From an uncultured Clostridia bacterium (lineage in GTDB: Bacteria > Bacillota > Clostridia > Christensenellales > Aristaeellaceae), in assembly GCA_937894675.1 (NCBI GenBank), contig CALCQO010000018.1, positions 14,514-78,513 on the forward strand: a stretch of 64,000 nt of DNA. The letters are read 5' to 3'. A program made the position numbers and the translations under genes. The notes under the pieces are model-generated. The model had not been told where the DNA came from, did not search any database, and worked only from the letters and a program-made list of their open reading frames with translations. This document shows, piece by piece, positions 15,999 through 24,934 of the stretch. Numbering within the stretch: the stretch's first letter is position 1; every line of letters starts with the position of its first letter.

Positions 15999-17042
15999 TT
16001 ATGCTGATAATGTTTGCAGATACTCACGCAGATGGACCATCACCCGATCAATTTCCTGCTTTCCTATGCCGTGGTGAGTAACAAAGCGGTACAGTTTGGT
16101 TTCTTCACTCAGCGCGCCATATACCTTAACGCCTTTGCTGAGCATATAATCGGTATACCGCTGGCTGTCAAAGCCTGGGATTCGGATTGTTGCGAAAACC
16201 ATATTGGTCTCCACATCTTCTATGGGAACCTCGATACCTTTAATTTTCGCGAGCTCTTCAGCCAGGTAACGGGCGTTTTCATGATCGAGAGGAAGTCGGG
16301 CAACCATTGTATTCAGTGATACCAGCCCGCACGCGGCCAGAACGCCTGCTTGCCGCATACCTCCTCCCAATATTTTGCGGTTACGGCGTGCTTTGTCGAT
16401 AAAGGCCGCGGATCCGCACAGCATGGAACCTACCGGGGCGCAAAGTCCCTTGGACAGACAGAACATCACAGAGTCGCAGTATGCGGTGATATCCTGCACA
16501 TTGACCTCCATCGCTATCGCGGCATTGAAGATACGGGCGCCGTCCAAATGCACCATCAGATTGTTGGCTTTGGCTGCGCTGTATGTTTCCCGCATATGTT
16601 CCAGTGAAACAACCCGTCCGTTTGTCATGGGGTTTTCCAGACAAAGGAGCGTACTTCTGGGGAAATGGTTGTTATCCGCATCCCGTACATGGGTTGCTAC
16701 ATCTTCCTGGGAGATGTATCCCTTTGCCGTGTCAATCGTGCTGCAGCTGATGCCGGACAACCGGGCGTACGCACCGCACTCATAAACCACCACATGGGCA
16801 TTGCTGGCGGCGATCATTTCCTCTCCCATATGGGTATGGGTCATAATCGCCAGCTGGTTGCCCATGGTTCCTGAGGGCACAAACAGAGCGGCTTCCTTGC
16901 CAATCATGTTCGCTGCCAGTTCTTCCAACTCGTTGATAGTGGGATCATCGCCGTAGACATCATCGCCAACAACAGCGTCCCTCATGGCCAGGCGCATTTC
17001 CTCCGTTGGCTGCGTAACGGTATCACTTCGTAAATCTATCAT
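15999..17042 (-). CDS. ltaE: low-specificity L-threonine aldolase
   Basis: 347 residues from the ATG at 17042 (AAAGGTG eight bases upstream); an upstream GTG at 17051 lacks spacing for a site. The beta-eliminating lyase family fold I is clear: IDLRSDTVTQP at the N-terminus, VGDDVYGDDPTINELEE, VHLDGARIFNAA with the Asp that holds the pyridine N, and the Schiff-base Lys198 in FCLSKGLCAPVGS. It cleaves L-threonine, L-allo-threonine or related beta-hydroxy amino acids to glycine and an aldehyde. It lies six bases after the racemase gene. That pairing suggests racemase and aldolase act on one substrate. Confidence 0.93.
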   Translation of the reverse strand: MIDLRSDTVTQPTEEMRLAMRDAVVGDDVYGDDPTINELEELAANMIGKEAALFVPSGTMGNQLAIMTHTHMGEEMIAASNAHVVVYECGAYARLSGISCSTIDTAKGYISQEDVATHVRDADNNHFPRSTLLCLENPMTNGRVVSLEHMRETYSAAKANNLMVHLDGARIFNAAIAMEVNVQDITAYCDSVMFCLSKGLCAPVGSMLCGSAAFIDKARRNRKILGGGMRQAGVLAACGLVSLNTMVARLPLDHENARYLAEELAKIKGIEVPIEDVETNMVFATIRIPGFDSQRYTDYMLSKGVKVYGALSEETKLYRFVTHHGIGKQEIDRVMVHLREYLQTLSA

Positions 17043-17047
17043 GGGGT

Positions 17048-17776
17048 TCACCTTTCGTGGAATACTTGAGGGTTCACCATTCTTTCCAGAAAAACAGCGC
17101 AGCTGATGATGTCCAGCACAGGAACCTCAAGAAGGTTGTACAACTGTCTTGAATAAGTGCCCAGGTTGGTGCACTCAATGACCAGAGCGGACAAATCCTT
17201 TGCTTTTTCCTTCAGCTTGCTGGCGCCGCTCAGTACATCCTGCAGCATCCTTTCAGGATCTAAATGGTGTCCGCCTTTGATGACAATTTCATCAAAATGG
17301 GGCTCATCTTCCATGCCTTGAACACACAAGCAAATCCCGTCGTGCCATCCGGAGGCTTTCAGATGCCTTTCACTCAGCAGTTGGGAGTGTCCGGTCAGCA
17401 CCCCAATGGTGCCCTGCCTGCCCACCATCTCCCAGATGGCAGGCAGCAGGCACAGGGCAGAACCGACGAAGGGTATTCCTTCGCTGGCGATTTCTTGCTG
17501 GTAGAGGCTCATCAGGCCGCAATCTCCTACGATGCCGCGAATCCCCTGACTTTTCAGGGTGTGTACCGCATTCTTGATCTGACTGAGTACTTGCTCTGAA
17601 CCCTCAATCAAATCGGCAAACCCACCCTCTACAATTTGGTAGCGTACGGGAAACTGGAAGGATTGGTTGTTGCCCGCGTCCCCCGCGATGCGTGGGGTGG
17701 TGGTGGAGAAGACTAGCACAGCGAGGTGCTGGCCATAAAAGGGATATCCGCTTTGTATACCGGTCACTTTTGTCAC
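17048..17776 (-). CDS. aspartate/glutamate/hydantoin racemase-family protein
   Basis: 242 residues. Two active-site-type Cys residues are present: Cys86 in GDCGLM and Cys202 in IECTNLG, the pair used for two-base racemisation in this superfamily. The overall text is closest to the Asp/Glu/hydantoin racemase group (PF01177). It may racemise an amino acid or a hydantoin. Substrate unknown. The operon position, between an NhaC-type carrier and threonine aldolase, suggests conversion of an imported amino acid isomer. Confidence 0.8.
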   Translation of the reverse strand: MTKVTGIQSGYPFYGQHLAVLVFSTTTPRIAGDAGNNQSFQFPVRYQIVEGGFADLIEGSEQVLSQIKNAVHTLKSQGIRGIVGDCGLMSLYQQEIASEGIPFVGSALCLLPAIWEMVGRQGTIGVLTGHSQLLSERHLKASGWHDGICLCVQGMEDEPHFDEIVIKGGHHLDPERMLQDVLSGASKLKEKAKDLSALVIECTNLGTYSRQLYNLLEVPVLDIISCAVFLERMVNPQVFHER

Positions 17777-17783
17777 ATCCTTG

Positions 17784-19199
17784 TTAGTCGTTTACCTTCA
17801 GTTTGGGTTCGAATTTTCTGCTCCAGCCCGTCAGGATGGAGAACAGCATCACCAACAACAGACCATAACCATGGAAACTGTATAAACACACATCGATAAC
17901 AGATCCAGTTACAGCAGCGCCGGATGAGGTGGCGAACTGATAAGCCAGCAATGGGGCAAAGCCATAAGGGATAAGACACATAGCTCCACAAGCAGTGCAG
18001 TCCAGTATATTGGCGCTTCTGTCCCTGGCGATACCGTGTTTTTCAACCAAAATTTTCTTTGCCAATGGGCCTTCCATGACGATAACGATGGTATTGGCGA
18101 CTGTCAGAATACTCAGTACGATATTAATCAGATAAACCACCAATTCCGCAGTACGGGGACTATCGGTAAAGCGGCTTAGTTTATCAATGAGAAATTCAAA
18201 AAAGCCACCATCCTCCAGCAAGCGAACAAGAGCCATAAGCAGTAAGGCAAAAACTACTATGCCTACCAACCCCATCATGCCATCTACAATGATGCCGTGG
18301 GAGGAAAAAGTATTCATATCAACATTGAAGATGTCCGAGAAACCTATCTGTCCCATAACCAAGCCCAGAGCGAGACCGAAGGCTACTGTGAATACCAGAG
18401 ATACAATCAGATGCTTGCCCCGATACATCATTGCTATCAGGAGAGCGGGGGCAAGCAGCATGATTAACCCCTTAGGTGAGCCGAGGACAACCTTTTCGCC
18501 TGTTGCTACTGCGCCAGATCCGCCAAACAGCACAAACAGGGCAGTAGCAAAGGCGGCAGCGACTAGTGCGTATTTCAGACGGGATTTCACCACGACAGAG
18601 ACGTCCACACCCTGGGTGTATGCGGATGCGATGGTAGTGTCCGATATGGGCGCCAGGTTGTCGCCAAAGTATCCAGCGGATACAATGGAAGCCAGCATCA
18701 CCGCCGGATTCGCGCCGATGGCAACGCCCACAGGGTAAAGAACGGGGGCTAGGGCGATAACCGTGCCCAAGGCTGTTCCGGTAGCTGTTGAGATGAGGGA
18801 ACCAATCAGGAAGGTGATTGCCGGGAAGTAGCGGCCTTGCAGACCGATGGAGGTGGTAAGCCAAACCAGACCTTCAATCAACCCGGTGCTTTTCATGATT
18901 TGGCCGACAACACCGGCTAGGAACCAGGCCATCAGCATGATGGCGACCATCTCTGATGCCATGCCCTTCACCAGGCTGTTGGCGCAGGCTTCCTTATTTT
19001 TTGCCAGAGCTATCGCCAGCAGGATAGCGGCCAAGGTCGGTACCCAGAATGCGTCGGGCAAAGCATTGCCAGTTAATGCTAACACGATGATGCCAACGAA
19101 CAGAACGATGAAGGGAATCATCAATCCCAACATGCCGCCGTAAAACTCTAAACGTTTCTTCTCAACCTGGGGCACTTTGTTCTCTATAGATTGAGTCAT
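17784..19199 (-). CDS. NhaC-family Na+/H+ antiporter or amino-acid carrier
   Basis: 471 residues with about 12 membrane spans, the PF03553 (Na_H_antiporter, NhaC) family. Diagnostic segments are STATGTALGTVIALAPVL, SAGYFGDNLAPISDTTIASA and the matching C-terminal ILDCTACGAMCLIPYGFAPL. A clear AGGAGG site precedes the ATG. NhaC-type proteins embedded in amino-acid catabolic operons may carry amino acids or lactate/malate rather than only Na+. The racemase gene starts seven bases after this stop, so I infer a transport role in the pathway. Confidence 0.88.
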   Translation of the reverse strand: MTQSIENKVPQVEKKRLEFYGGMLGLMIPFIVLFVGIIVLALTGNALPDAFWVPTLAAILLAIALAKNKEACANSLVKGMASEMVAIMLMAWFLAGVVGQIMKSTGLIEGLVWLTTSIGLQGRYFPAITFLIGSLISTATGTALGTVIALAPVLYPVGVAIGANPAVMLASIVSAGYFGDNLAPISDTTIASAYTQGVDVSVVVKSRLKYALVAAAFATALFVLFGGSGAVATGEKVVLGSPKGLIMLLAPALLIAMMYRGKHLIVSLVFTVAFGLALGLVMGQIGFSDIFNVDMNTFSSHGIIVDGMMGLVGIVVFALLLMALVRLLEDGGFFEFLIDKLSRFTDSPRTAELVVYLINIVLSILTVANTIVIVMEGPLAKKILVEKHGIARDRSANILDCTACGAMCLIPYGFAPLLAYQFATSSGAAVTGSVIDVCLYSFHGYGLLLVMLFSILTGWSRKFEPKLKVND

Positions 19200-19295
19200 G
19201 GTAACCTCCTATTTATTTCGAGCCAAACCAAGGGCTGTGTTTTTTACTGATTTTGTAGTCAAATGATAAGAAACAGGGGGCTATAACGAAATCTT

Positions 19296-20537
19296 TCATT
19301 TATTATAATCAGGCGTTCCCAATTCTTTGACAATCTTCTCAATAGCGGCAAAGAGATTATCAAAGTCCTTTTCATTGTTATAGTATTGGCATGATACTCT
19401 GAAGCCGCCTACATTATCTGTGAAGCGCTGGGCGATGAAGATGCGCTGTGCGTGCAGCCTTCTAAGAATGGTTCTATCTTTTTCTAAATCCTGATACATC
19501 CGGAAGATGACGATGCCCGCTTTGTTTTCCCGCTCATTATGGGTGATGGGGGTACCGCCAATTCTTTCGATACCTGCGATACAATAATCGGACAAATCCA
19601 ATACACGTTTTTCAATGTTATCGATACCGATTTCATTAACCAAACCAAGGGATTCGCCCAGCGAGATAGCGCCTACATAGTTTGTGGTGCCGCCGATTTC
19701 AAAACGTCGGGCGGTGGGAACGAATGTCCAATCATTTGTGGAAGGTGCCGAGGGATTTTCCCAATATGCACCCCAACCGCCCTCTGGCTCTGTGGTGTTC
19801 AGATATCCCCAGAAGACAGGGTTGATTTTGGGCAGGAGTTCCTTGTTGATATACATGATGCCGGTTCCATAGGGAGAGTTCAGCCACTTGTGGCCGCCTG
19901 CTGTCAGGATATCCACATGGAATTCCTTGGTGTTCAGATTACGGACGCCTACTTCCTGCACGCCATCAATGACAAGATAGATACCTTTTTCTTTACACCA
20001 ATTGCCTAATTCTTTCAGGTCTAGTTTCCATCCGCTGCACCAGGCAACACTGGTGGTAACAATCATTTTTGTGTTTTCGTCGGCATACTGCTTGAAAACA
20101 TCAACTGTAAATCTATTTTCAGGGGCTGATGCGACTCTGATTTCAATATCCTTTTCGTTGCGCATCACACACCAGGGCAAAGCCACTTGGATGAATTCCA
20201 AGTTGGTGGTAATGATGTTATCCCCATCCTTCAGAGGCAGAGATGTCGCAGCGATATTCAACCCATGGGAGGTACTTTCTACTAATGCGATTTCTTCAAT
20301 ATCTGCGTTGAGAAGTTTTGCGGCTTCCTTATAGGCTTTGCCCCGCATGCCATCCATCGCGATATGGTGGGCGCTGGAGTTAGCCTCATCATTGCGGCCG
20401 GACATCTCTGCAAAATCTTTAATGGCATCGATGGCTCGGCGTGGAGTCAGGCTGACGCAGGCTGCGTCTAGAAAGGTCATGTTGCTGTCAAGAGCGGGAA
20501 ACTCTTTGGTGCGGATTTTATTCCAGTTGATAGACAT
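19296..20537 (-). CDS. class V aminotransferase (cysteine desulfurase-like fold)
   Basis: 413 residues with a clear GAGGAGG start. Fold-type I pyridoxal-phosphate enzyme of aminotransferase class V (PF00266): FLDAACVSLTPRRAI at the N-terminus, VIDGVQEVG (cofactor Asp), and the Schiff-base Lys217 in TAGGHKWLNSPYGTG. The family includes cysteine desulfurases, isopenicillin-N epimerase-like proteins and kynureninase-like enzymes. There is no Fe-S scaffold neighbour, and the Cys-loop of IscS/SufS is not evident, so a desulfurase role is unlikely. It probably acts on an amino acid in the cluster with the racemase and threonine aldolase. Confidence 0.85.
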   Translation of the reverse strand: MSINWNKIRTKEFPALDSNMTFLDAACVSLTPRRAIDAIKDFAEMSGRNDEANSSAHHIAMDGMRGKAYKEAAKLLNADIEEIALVESTSHGLNIAATSLPLKDGDNIITTNLEFIQVALPWCVMRNEKDIEIRVASAPENRFTVDVFKQYADENTKMIVTTSVAWCSGWKLDLKELGNWCKEKGIYLVIDGVQEVGVRNLNTKEFHVDILTAGGHKWLNSPYGTGIMYINKELLPKINPVFWGYLNTTEPEGGWGAYWENPSAPSTNDWTFVPTARRFEIGGTTNYVGAISLGESLGLVNEIGIDNIEKRVLDLSDYCIAGIERIGGTPITHNERENKAGIVIFRMYQDLEKDRTILRRLHAQRIFIAQRFTDNVGGFRVSCQYYNNEKDFDNLFAAIEKIVKELGTPDYNK

Positions 20538-20605
20538 AGATTAGTCCTCCTCATATGTAGTTTGGTAGCTGGATGGACAAAGCGTACATCACAGTGCACC
20601 GAAAA

Positions 20606-20618
20606 TCTGTAAAACAGA
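20606..20618. promoter_or_regulatory. 13-bp palindrome upstream of the aminotransferase gene
   Basis: TCTGT-AAA-ACAGA, about 70 bases before the start of the class V aminotransferase gene and just after the Crp/Fnr gene. It is a candidate operator, though not a textbook Crp or Fnr site. Confidence 0.35.
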
Positions 20619-20656
20619 CTACAAATGGGGAGGATTACTGAAAATTTTTGGTTCTG

Positions 20657-21349
20657 TTAGAGAATATACTCGTTTAAACCTGTGAGACTGTAAATGTAGA
20701 ATTGCCCATCCTCTTTGCCCAATACACCTGATTTCATGAAGTCACTGATAATATTGGATACAGTAACCCGGCTTAAATTGGTAATACTGGCTACGTTTTC
20801 GTGGGTGAATCGAATGTTGATCCGCACTTGGTTTGAGGAGATTCGCTCGCCATGGGCATTGGCGATATATCGGAGGTAAGTTGCGACAAGCGTAGTGGCA
20901 TTTTTCATTACCAGGTTATCAATCACCTGCGTGCTGGCCTGCAGTTTTCTAGCCATGGATAAGGAAAGAAACTTATGAAACTCTGGCTCTTTTTCAAGCA
21001 ACCGATCCAACGAATGGTAAGAGATTCGGCATATTTGGCTATCTACAATGGCCTCTGCACTGGTATCGTGCGGGAGACCATCCAAGTATGCCCTCTCTCC
21101 AAATAAGCCTCCGGGCTTGATGATAAAAACATGGAAAGTTCTCCCTTCGGAGGAATTGAGAGTTAGGCGTACCCTACCGGATTTGACCAAATAAACAAAT
21201 CCAGTACTTTCGCCTTGATGGTAGACAACGCTGTCCCTTGAGTAAAGCTCTTGTATGCCTCCGCAAGTGGCGCACAGATGGGTAATGCTGGGCGTATGTT
21301 CACCTTCAATCCAGGGGGACGAAAGGTCCTGTTGATAGAACAAGGGCAT
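20657..21349 (-). CDS. Crp/Fnr-family transcriptional regulator
   Basis: 230 residues from the ATG at 21349 (AAGGAGG seven bases upstream; an earlier in-frame start has none). An N-terminal cyclic-nucleotide-binding-type beta roll (about residues 25-135, with GEsTGFVYLVKSGRVRL and GGLFGERAYLDG) is joined by a long helix to a winged helix with FTHENVASITNLSRVTVSNI. A CATCGG motif is near the N-terminus, plus one Cys in the beta roll. This is not the four-Cys set of E. coli Fnr, so an Fe-S cluster is uncertain. It is first in a co-directional cluster with the aminotransferase, NhaC, racemase, aldolase and RidA genes, its probable targets. Confidence 0.9.
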   Translation of the reverse strand: MPLFYQQDLSSPWIEGEHTPSITHLCATCGGIQELYSRDSVVYHQGESTGFVYLVKSGRVRLTLNSSEGRTFHVFIIKPGGLFGERAYLDGLPHDTSAEAIVDSQICRISYHSLDRLLEKEPEFHKFLSLSMARKLQASTQVIDNLVMKNATTLVATYLRYIANAHGERISSNQVRINIRFTHENVASITNLSRVTVSNIISDFMKSGVLGKEDGQFYIYSLTGLNEYIL

Positions 21350-21459
21350 TTGAAACCTCCTTTTTTCAAGGCAGTAGCACGGACTCATATTGTTGGCAAA
21401 TCTTCTTCCGCGTAAGCGTGTGAAGATTGTTGTTCAGGATGCCAATATACACATTCAGA

Positions 21460-21498
21460 CAGGTTGATTATATGAAATATTAGATATAAGTCAACCTG
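21460..21498 (-). promoter_or_regulatory. promoter of the Crp/Fnr gene inside an inverted repeat
   Basis: On the minus strand TTGACT (21494-21489), 16 bases, TATAAT (21472-21467). An 8-bp inverted repeat, CAGGTTGA (21460-21467) and TCAACCTG (21491-21498), overlaps both promoter boxes. Autoregulation is a reasonable guess. Confidence 0.65.
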
Positions 21499-21551
21499 CT
21501 TCTTCGCGTTCTTTTACAACTCCGTTACACCCCGCTCCCCGAGACCCATGC

Positions 21552-21557
21552 TACAAT
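21552..21557 (+). promoter_or_regulatory. -10 box of the two-component operon
   Basis: TACAAT 20 bases before the response-regulator start. Upstream, TTTACAAC and GTTACACC form an imperfect direct repeat that could bind the regulator itself. Confidence 0.4.
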
Positions 21558-21576
21558 GGAAAAAAGGAGGGGTTCC

Positions 21577-22239
21577 ATGGCGAATATATTGGCGGCGGAT
21601 GACGAGCAGAGCATTTTGCGGATGCTGGAGATGCACCTGAGCCTGGCGGGGCATGTCTGTTTCCCGGCGAAGGATGCGGTGATGGCGCGGGATATTCTCG
21701 CCAGGGAAACCATAGAGGTGGCTCTTCTGGACATCATGATGCCGGGGGAGGATGGGTTTTCTTTGGCGGAGGCCTTTATCAGGCGGGATATTCCCGTCTT
21801 GTTTCTGACGGCTAAAACCGCCGTGACCGACCGGGTGAAAGGCCTGCGGCTGGGGGCGGATGACTATATCCTCAAACCCTTTGAGCCGGCGGAGCTGCTG
21901 GCCCGCATCGAGGCCATCCTGCGCAGGGTACGCAAAGGGGAAGCCCCTTATGAGGATACCCGGCTGCAGGTAGACTACCAGGCCCGCCGCGCGCTGCTGC
22001 GGGGGGAGGAAGTCGCCCTGACGGCGCTGGAGTTTGATTTGCTGGCCCTGTTAACCAAGGAGGCGGGCCATGCCGTCAGCCGGGAAACGCTGCTGCACAA
22101 GGTGTGGGGGTATACCTACATCGGTGAAACCCGCACGGTGGATGCCCATGTGCAGCGCCTGCGCGCCAAGATTGGCGCTGACGCGGTGGAAACGGTGTAT
22201 AAATACGGCTACCGCTATCAGAAAGCGAAGGAAGTATGA
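21577..22239 (+). CDS. OmpR/PhoB-family response regulator
   Basis: 220 residues from the ATG at 21577, with AAGGAGG upstream; an ATG 21 bases earlier overlaps the -10 box. The receiver domain (1-115) has phospho-acceptor Asp52 in LLDIMMPGEDG, acidic DDE near the N-terminus, FLTAKTA and the conserved Lys in DDYILKPF. The winged-helix output domain (about 130-220) ends with the typical VDAHVQRLRAKIG and YKYGYRYQ segments. It is translationally coupled to the histidine kinase gene (4-base overlap). It probably controls envelope functions together with the two secreted proteins downstream. Confidence 0.95.
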   Translation: MANILAADDEQSILRMLEMHLSLAGHVCFPAKDAVMARDILARETIEVALLDIMMPGEDGFSLAEAFIRRDIPVLFLTAKTAVTDRVKGLRLGADDYILKPFEPAELLARIEAILRRVRKGEAPYEDTRLQVDYQARRALLRGEEVALTALEFDLLALLTKEAGHAVSRETLLHKVWGYTYIGETRTVDAHVQRLRAKIGADAVETVYKYGYRYQKAKEV

Positions 22240-23627
22240 AAAAACGGCTGACTTTGCTGATGGTGCTGGTATTCGTGCCCCTGGTGCTGCTGATTACCAT
22301 GCTGTCCGCCCAGCGAGCCTTCCGGCTGTCTCTAGCCCAGGAAACCCAGCGCGCCCAGGTGTCCGAAGGCCTCATCGCCCAGGAACTGCGCCGGGTGCTG
22401 GCGGGCAAGGAGTATCAGGACACCCTCAGCCTGACCCGGCAATATCAAGAGAGGTATATATCCCAGGGCATCCGCCTGGCCTTTGTGCATAATGGCGCGC
22501 CGCTGCACGATTTTGCTTTGCCTCAGGAGAGTTACCAGGGCTTGCTGAACGGGCAGCGGGCGGCGCTGCTGGATACCCTGTCTGCCCCGCCTGTGTACGC
22601 CATCGGCGATCCGTTAACCGCCCAAACCACCCTGCTGTATTTGCAGGATGTCAGCGATGTATACGCCCTGCGGGCCAAGCTGCATCAGGAGGCCTTGGGC
22701 TATGCCCTGCTGGGCGCCTTAGCGGTGGGCATGTTGGCGCTGCTGCTTAGCCATGGCTTAACCCGGCCGCTGAACCAACTGACCAGGGCGGCCCAAGGCC
22801 TGGCCAGGGGCGAAGGGGGAGAAGCGCCCCTGCCCACCAAGCGCCAGGATGAGGTGGGGGAATTAGCCCGAACCTTTCAGGGGATGCAGGATGCGGTACA
22901 AACCCGGGAGCAGGCCTTGCAGGAGGAGGCAGCCCAGCGCCAGCACCTGCTGGACGCCCTTGCCCACGAGATGCGCACCCCCCTGTGCAGCCTGCTGGGC
23001 AATGCCCGGCTGCTGGAGGGGGAGAAACTGAGCGCTGCCCAGCGTTCTCAGGTGGCGGGGGATATGGCGGCGGAAATCAAACGCCTGGCAGATATGGATC
23101 AGCAGCTGCTGAAATTGACCACGCTGCCCCAGGAAGAGCTGGAGATAGAAGAAATCGACATCAAAGCCCTGCTGCACCGCTCAGCGGCGCGCTTTGCCGC
23201 CCGTTTTCCCCATAACCCCCTGTTGGTGGATGGGCCGGATGTTTGCCTGCGGGGGGATGAAGCCTTGCTGAGCCTGTTGGCGGACAATTTGCTTCATAAC
23301 GCCCTTCGGGCCAGCGGCCTAGGGCAGTCCGTTATTCTACAGGCGATAGAAAATGGCTTTAGCGTAATTGATGAAGGCCACGGCATGGATGCGGGGCAGC
23401 TGCGCAGGGCAACCGAGCCCTTCTATAAAGGGGATGTATCCCGGGCGACGGGGGGCACCGGCCTGGGGCTAAGCCTGTGCCGGCAAATCGCTACCCTCCA
23501 CGGCGGTGCGTTGTCGCTGCAATCAACCCCCATGCAGGGTACTACCGTTACCGTTTCGTTACATCCCGGCGGATACTTTGTAACACCCCCTAGGCTATCA
23601 TCCAATCAGGAGGTGAATAAACCATGA
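22236..23627 (+). CDS. membrane sensor histidine kinase
   Basis: 463 residues. Two membrane spans (about 5-27 and 148-168) flank an extracellular domain of about 120 residues. Then come a HAMP linker, the dimerisation/phospho-acceptor box with His244 in LDALAHEMRTPL, and the ATPase domain with N-box DNLLHNALRA, G1 VIDEGHGMD and G2 GGTGLGLSLC. It is the cognate kinase of the overlapping response regulator. The stop overlaps the ATG of the next, secreted-protein gene, suggesting these proteins work with the sensor. Confidence 0.94.
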   Translation: MKKRLTLLMVLVFVPLVLLITMLSAQRAFRLSLAQETQRAQVSEGLIAQELRRVLAGKEYQDTLSLTRQYQERYISQGIRLAFVHNGAPLHDFALPQESYQGLLNGQRAALLDTLSAPPVYAIGDPLTAQTTLLYLQDVSDVYALRAKLHQEALGYALLGALAVGMLALLLSHGLTRPLNQLTRAAQGLARGEGGEAPLPTKRQDEVGELARTFQGMQDAVQTREQALQEEAAQRQHLLDALAHEMRTPLCSLLGNARLLEGEKLSAAQRSQVAGDMAAEIKRLADMDQQLLKLTTLPQEELEIEEIDIKALLHRSAARFAARFPHNPLLVDGPDVCLRGDEALLSLLADNLLHNALRASGLGQSVILQAIENGFSVIDEGHGMDAGQLRRATEPFYKGDVSRATGGTGLGLSLCRQIATLHGGALSLQSTPMQGTTVTVSLHPGGYFVTPPRLSSNQEVNKP

Positions 23628-24934
23628 AAAAAACCATGTGGATCTGTTGGCTGTTGCTTCTTTGCCTGGCGCTGCCAGCTCTGGCCGTCCAGGAGAATGT
23701 GGTGGTGCCCTTGCCCACTGTGGAGCCCCTGAAGGAGCTGAAGCCCCAGACGACCTCCTCCCCCTATTCGGTGGAGAGGATGGCCAGCTACTACGGGGTG
23801 GAGCAGGAGGGCAGCCCCACCCAGTGGCAGACATACCAAAGCCCCTGGATGACTCCGGAAGAAATCCTGCACTTAGAGGAATCCCAAAGGCAATACGATG
23901 CAGGCAAGCGCCCCGAGGGCAGCGCTCTGGAAAAGACGGAAGGTGTGCAGGTGGGGGTATACGCCTTGCGGCCGGAAGACTACGAAGGGCAGCAGGTATA
24001 CACTCTGCTGCCGGGACGGGAGCTGACGGGCAACGAGCTGCTGCAGCTGATAGACGCCTACACCCAACTGGGGCTGACCTTTACCCCGGAGAATCTTAGC
24101 TTCCGCAACTGCGCCCGGGGCGGCGGCGTGGAGGCCAGCCGCTTCTGGCAGGAGGATGAGCGTCAGCGGCGTGCCATTCTAACAGACCTGTACCGCCGCC
24201 AGGGAACGCGCCCGGACACGCCCTTCACCCCCCACCCCGGGGATGACGGCATGGGCAGCGTTTCTCTGCTTGCCGAGGATTATTCCGGGCTGGAGGACTT
24301 CGGTTTCTACCCCTACCGGCAAATGACGGACGAGGAGCTGCTGCGCCTGATTGATTACTGGGAAGAAGGGGAAACAGTGGAACCCACCCAGTACGCCGCC
24401 AATGAAAAACGAACCCGGCAGGAGCTTACGCGCCTGTTCAACGCTCCTTTTTCCCTGGAAAGGGCCAGCGAAGGGACGGGGATAGCCAGCCAGAACACTA
24501 TTTATCTGGAAAGTATCCCCGTATATAATGCCTGGTTTACCTCAGCTACGGGTGAGGACAACTATTTCGCCATGCTGGACCCAGCCACAGACCGCGTCGT
24601 GTTCGCCTGGCCGCAGTTCAGCGTGAAACACTTGAAATACTCGGATTTGCACCTGGATCCCTACGACCAGAAGTGGCAGGATATTGCCCAGGCATACATA
24701 GAAGGCATACGCCAGGACGGCGTGCAGATTGCCTCCATCCAGTCCCGGGGGGAAGTAGCCATGCAAAATATTGGCTTTGGCGCTGGCTTTGCCATCACCA
24801 TGGAGGATAACAGCTACTACGATGTAACCGTAGCTTACCAGACGGAGAGGGTAGAGGGCGGGGTGATGTACCTGATGCAGCCGCCCCGGCCTGAAACGTA
24901 CGAAACCATGTATGGAGAGGGGGAAAACGGATGA
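23624..24934 (+). CDS. secreted protein with internal duplication, coupled to the histidine kinase
   Basis: 436 residues. A signal peptide (residues 1-21, ending PALA) is clear. Residues about 108-190 and 209-285 look like two copies of one domain, sharing a YxLxxEDYxG opening and an ELL-L-LID-Y helix. A third, beta-rich region follows (about 290-430). No known family is recognised. The ATG overlaps the kinase stop by four bases. TTTGTAACACC and GTTACATCC, resembling the GTTACA repeats at the operon promoter, lie just upstream. The protein may modulate the sensor's extracellular domain, or be an effector of the regulon. Confidence 0.75.
   Translation: MKKTMWICWLLLLCLALPALAVQENVVVPLPTVEPLKELKPQTTSSPYSVERMASYYGVEQEGSPTQWQTYQSPWMTPEEILHLEESQRQYDAGKRPEGSALEKTEGVQVGVYALRPEDYEGQQVYTLLPGRELTGNELLQLIDAYTQLGLTFTPENLSFRNCARGGGVEASRFWQEDERQRRAILTDLYRRQGTRPDTPFTPHPGDDGMGSVSLLAEDYSGLEDFGFYPYRQMTDEELLRLIDYWEEGETVEPTQYAANEKRTRQELTRLFNAPFSLERASEGTGIASQNTIYLESIPVYNAWFTSATGEDNYFAMLDPATDRVVFAWPQFSVKHLKYSDLHLDPYDQKWQDIAQAYIEGIRQDGVQIASIQSRGEVAMQNIGFGAGFAITMEDNSYYDVTVAYQTERVEGGVMYLMQPPRPETYETMYGEGENG

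Noticed and set aside
19296..20537. Cysteine desulfurase (IscS/SufS)
   Set aside because: No Fe-S scaffold partner and no clear desulfurase Cys loop; only the class V fold is supported.
23624..24934. YycH/YycI assignment for the secreted proteins of the two-component operon
   Set aside because: The gene order is similar in spirit but the sequences show no recognisable YycH/YycI features.
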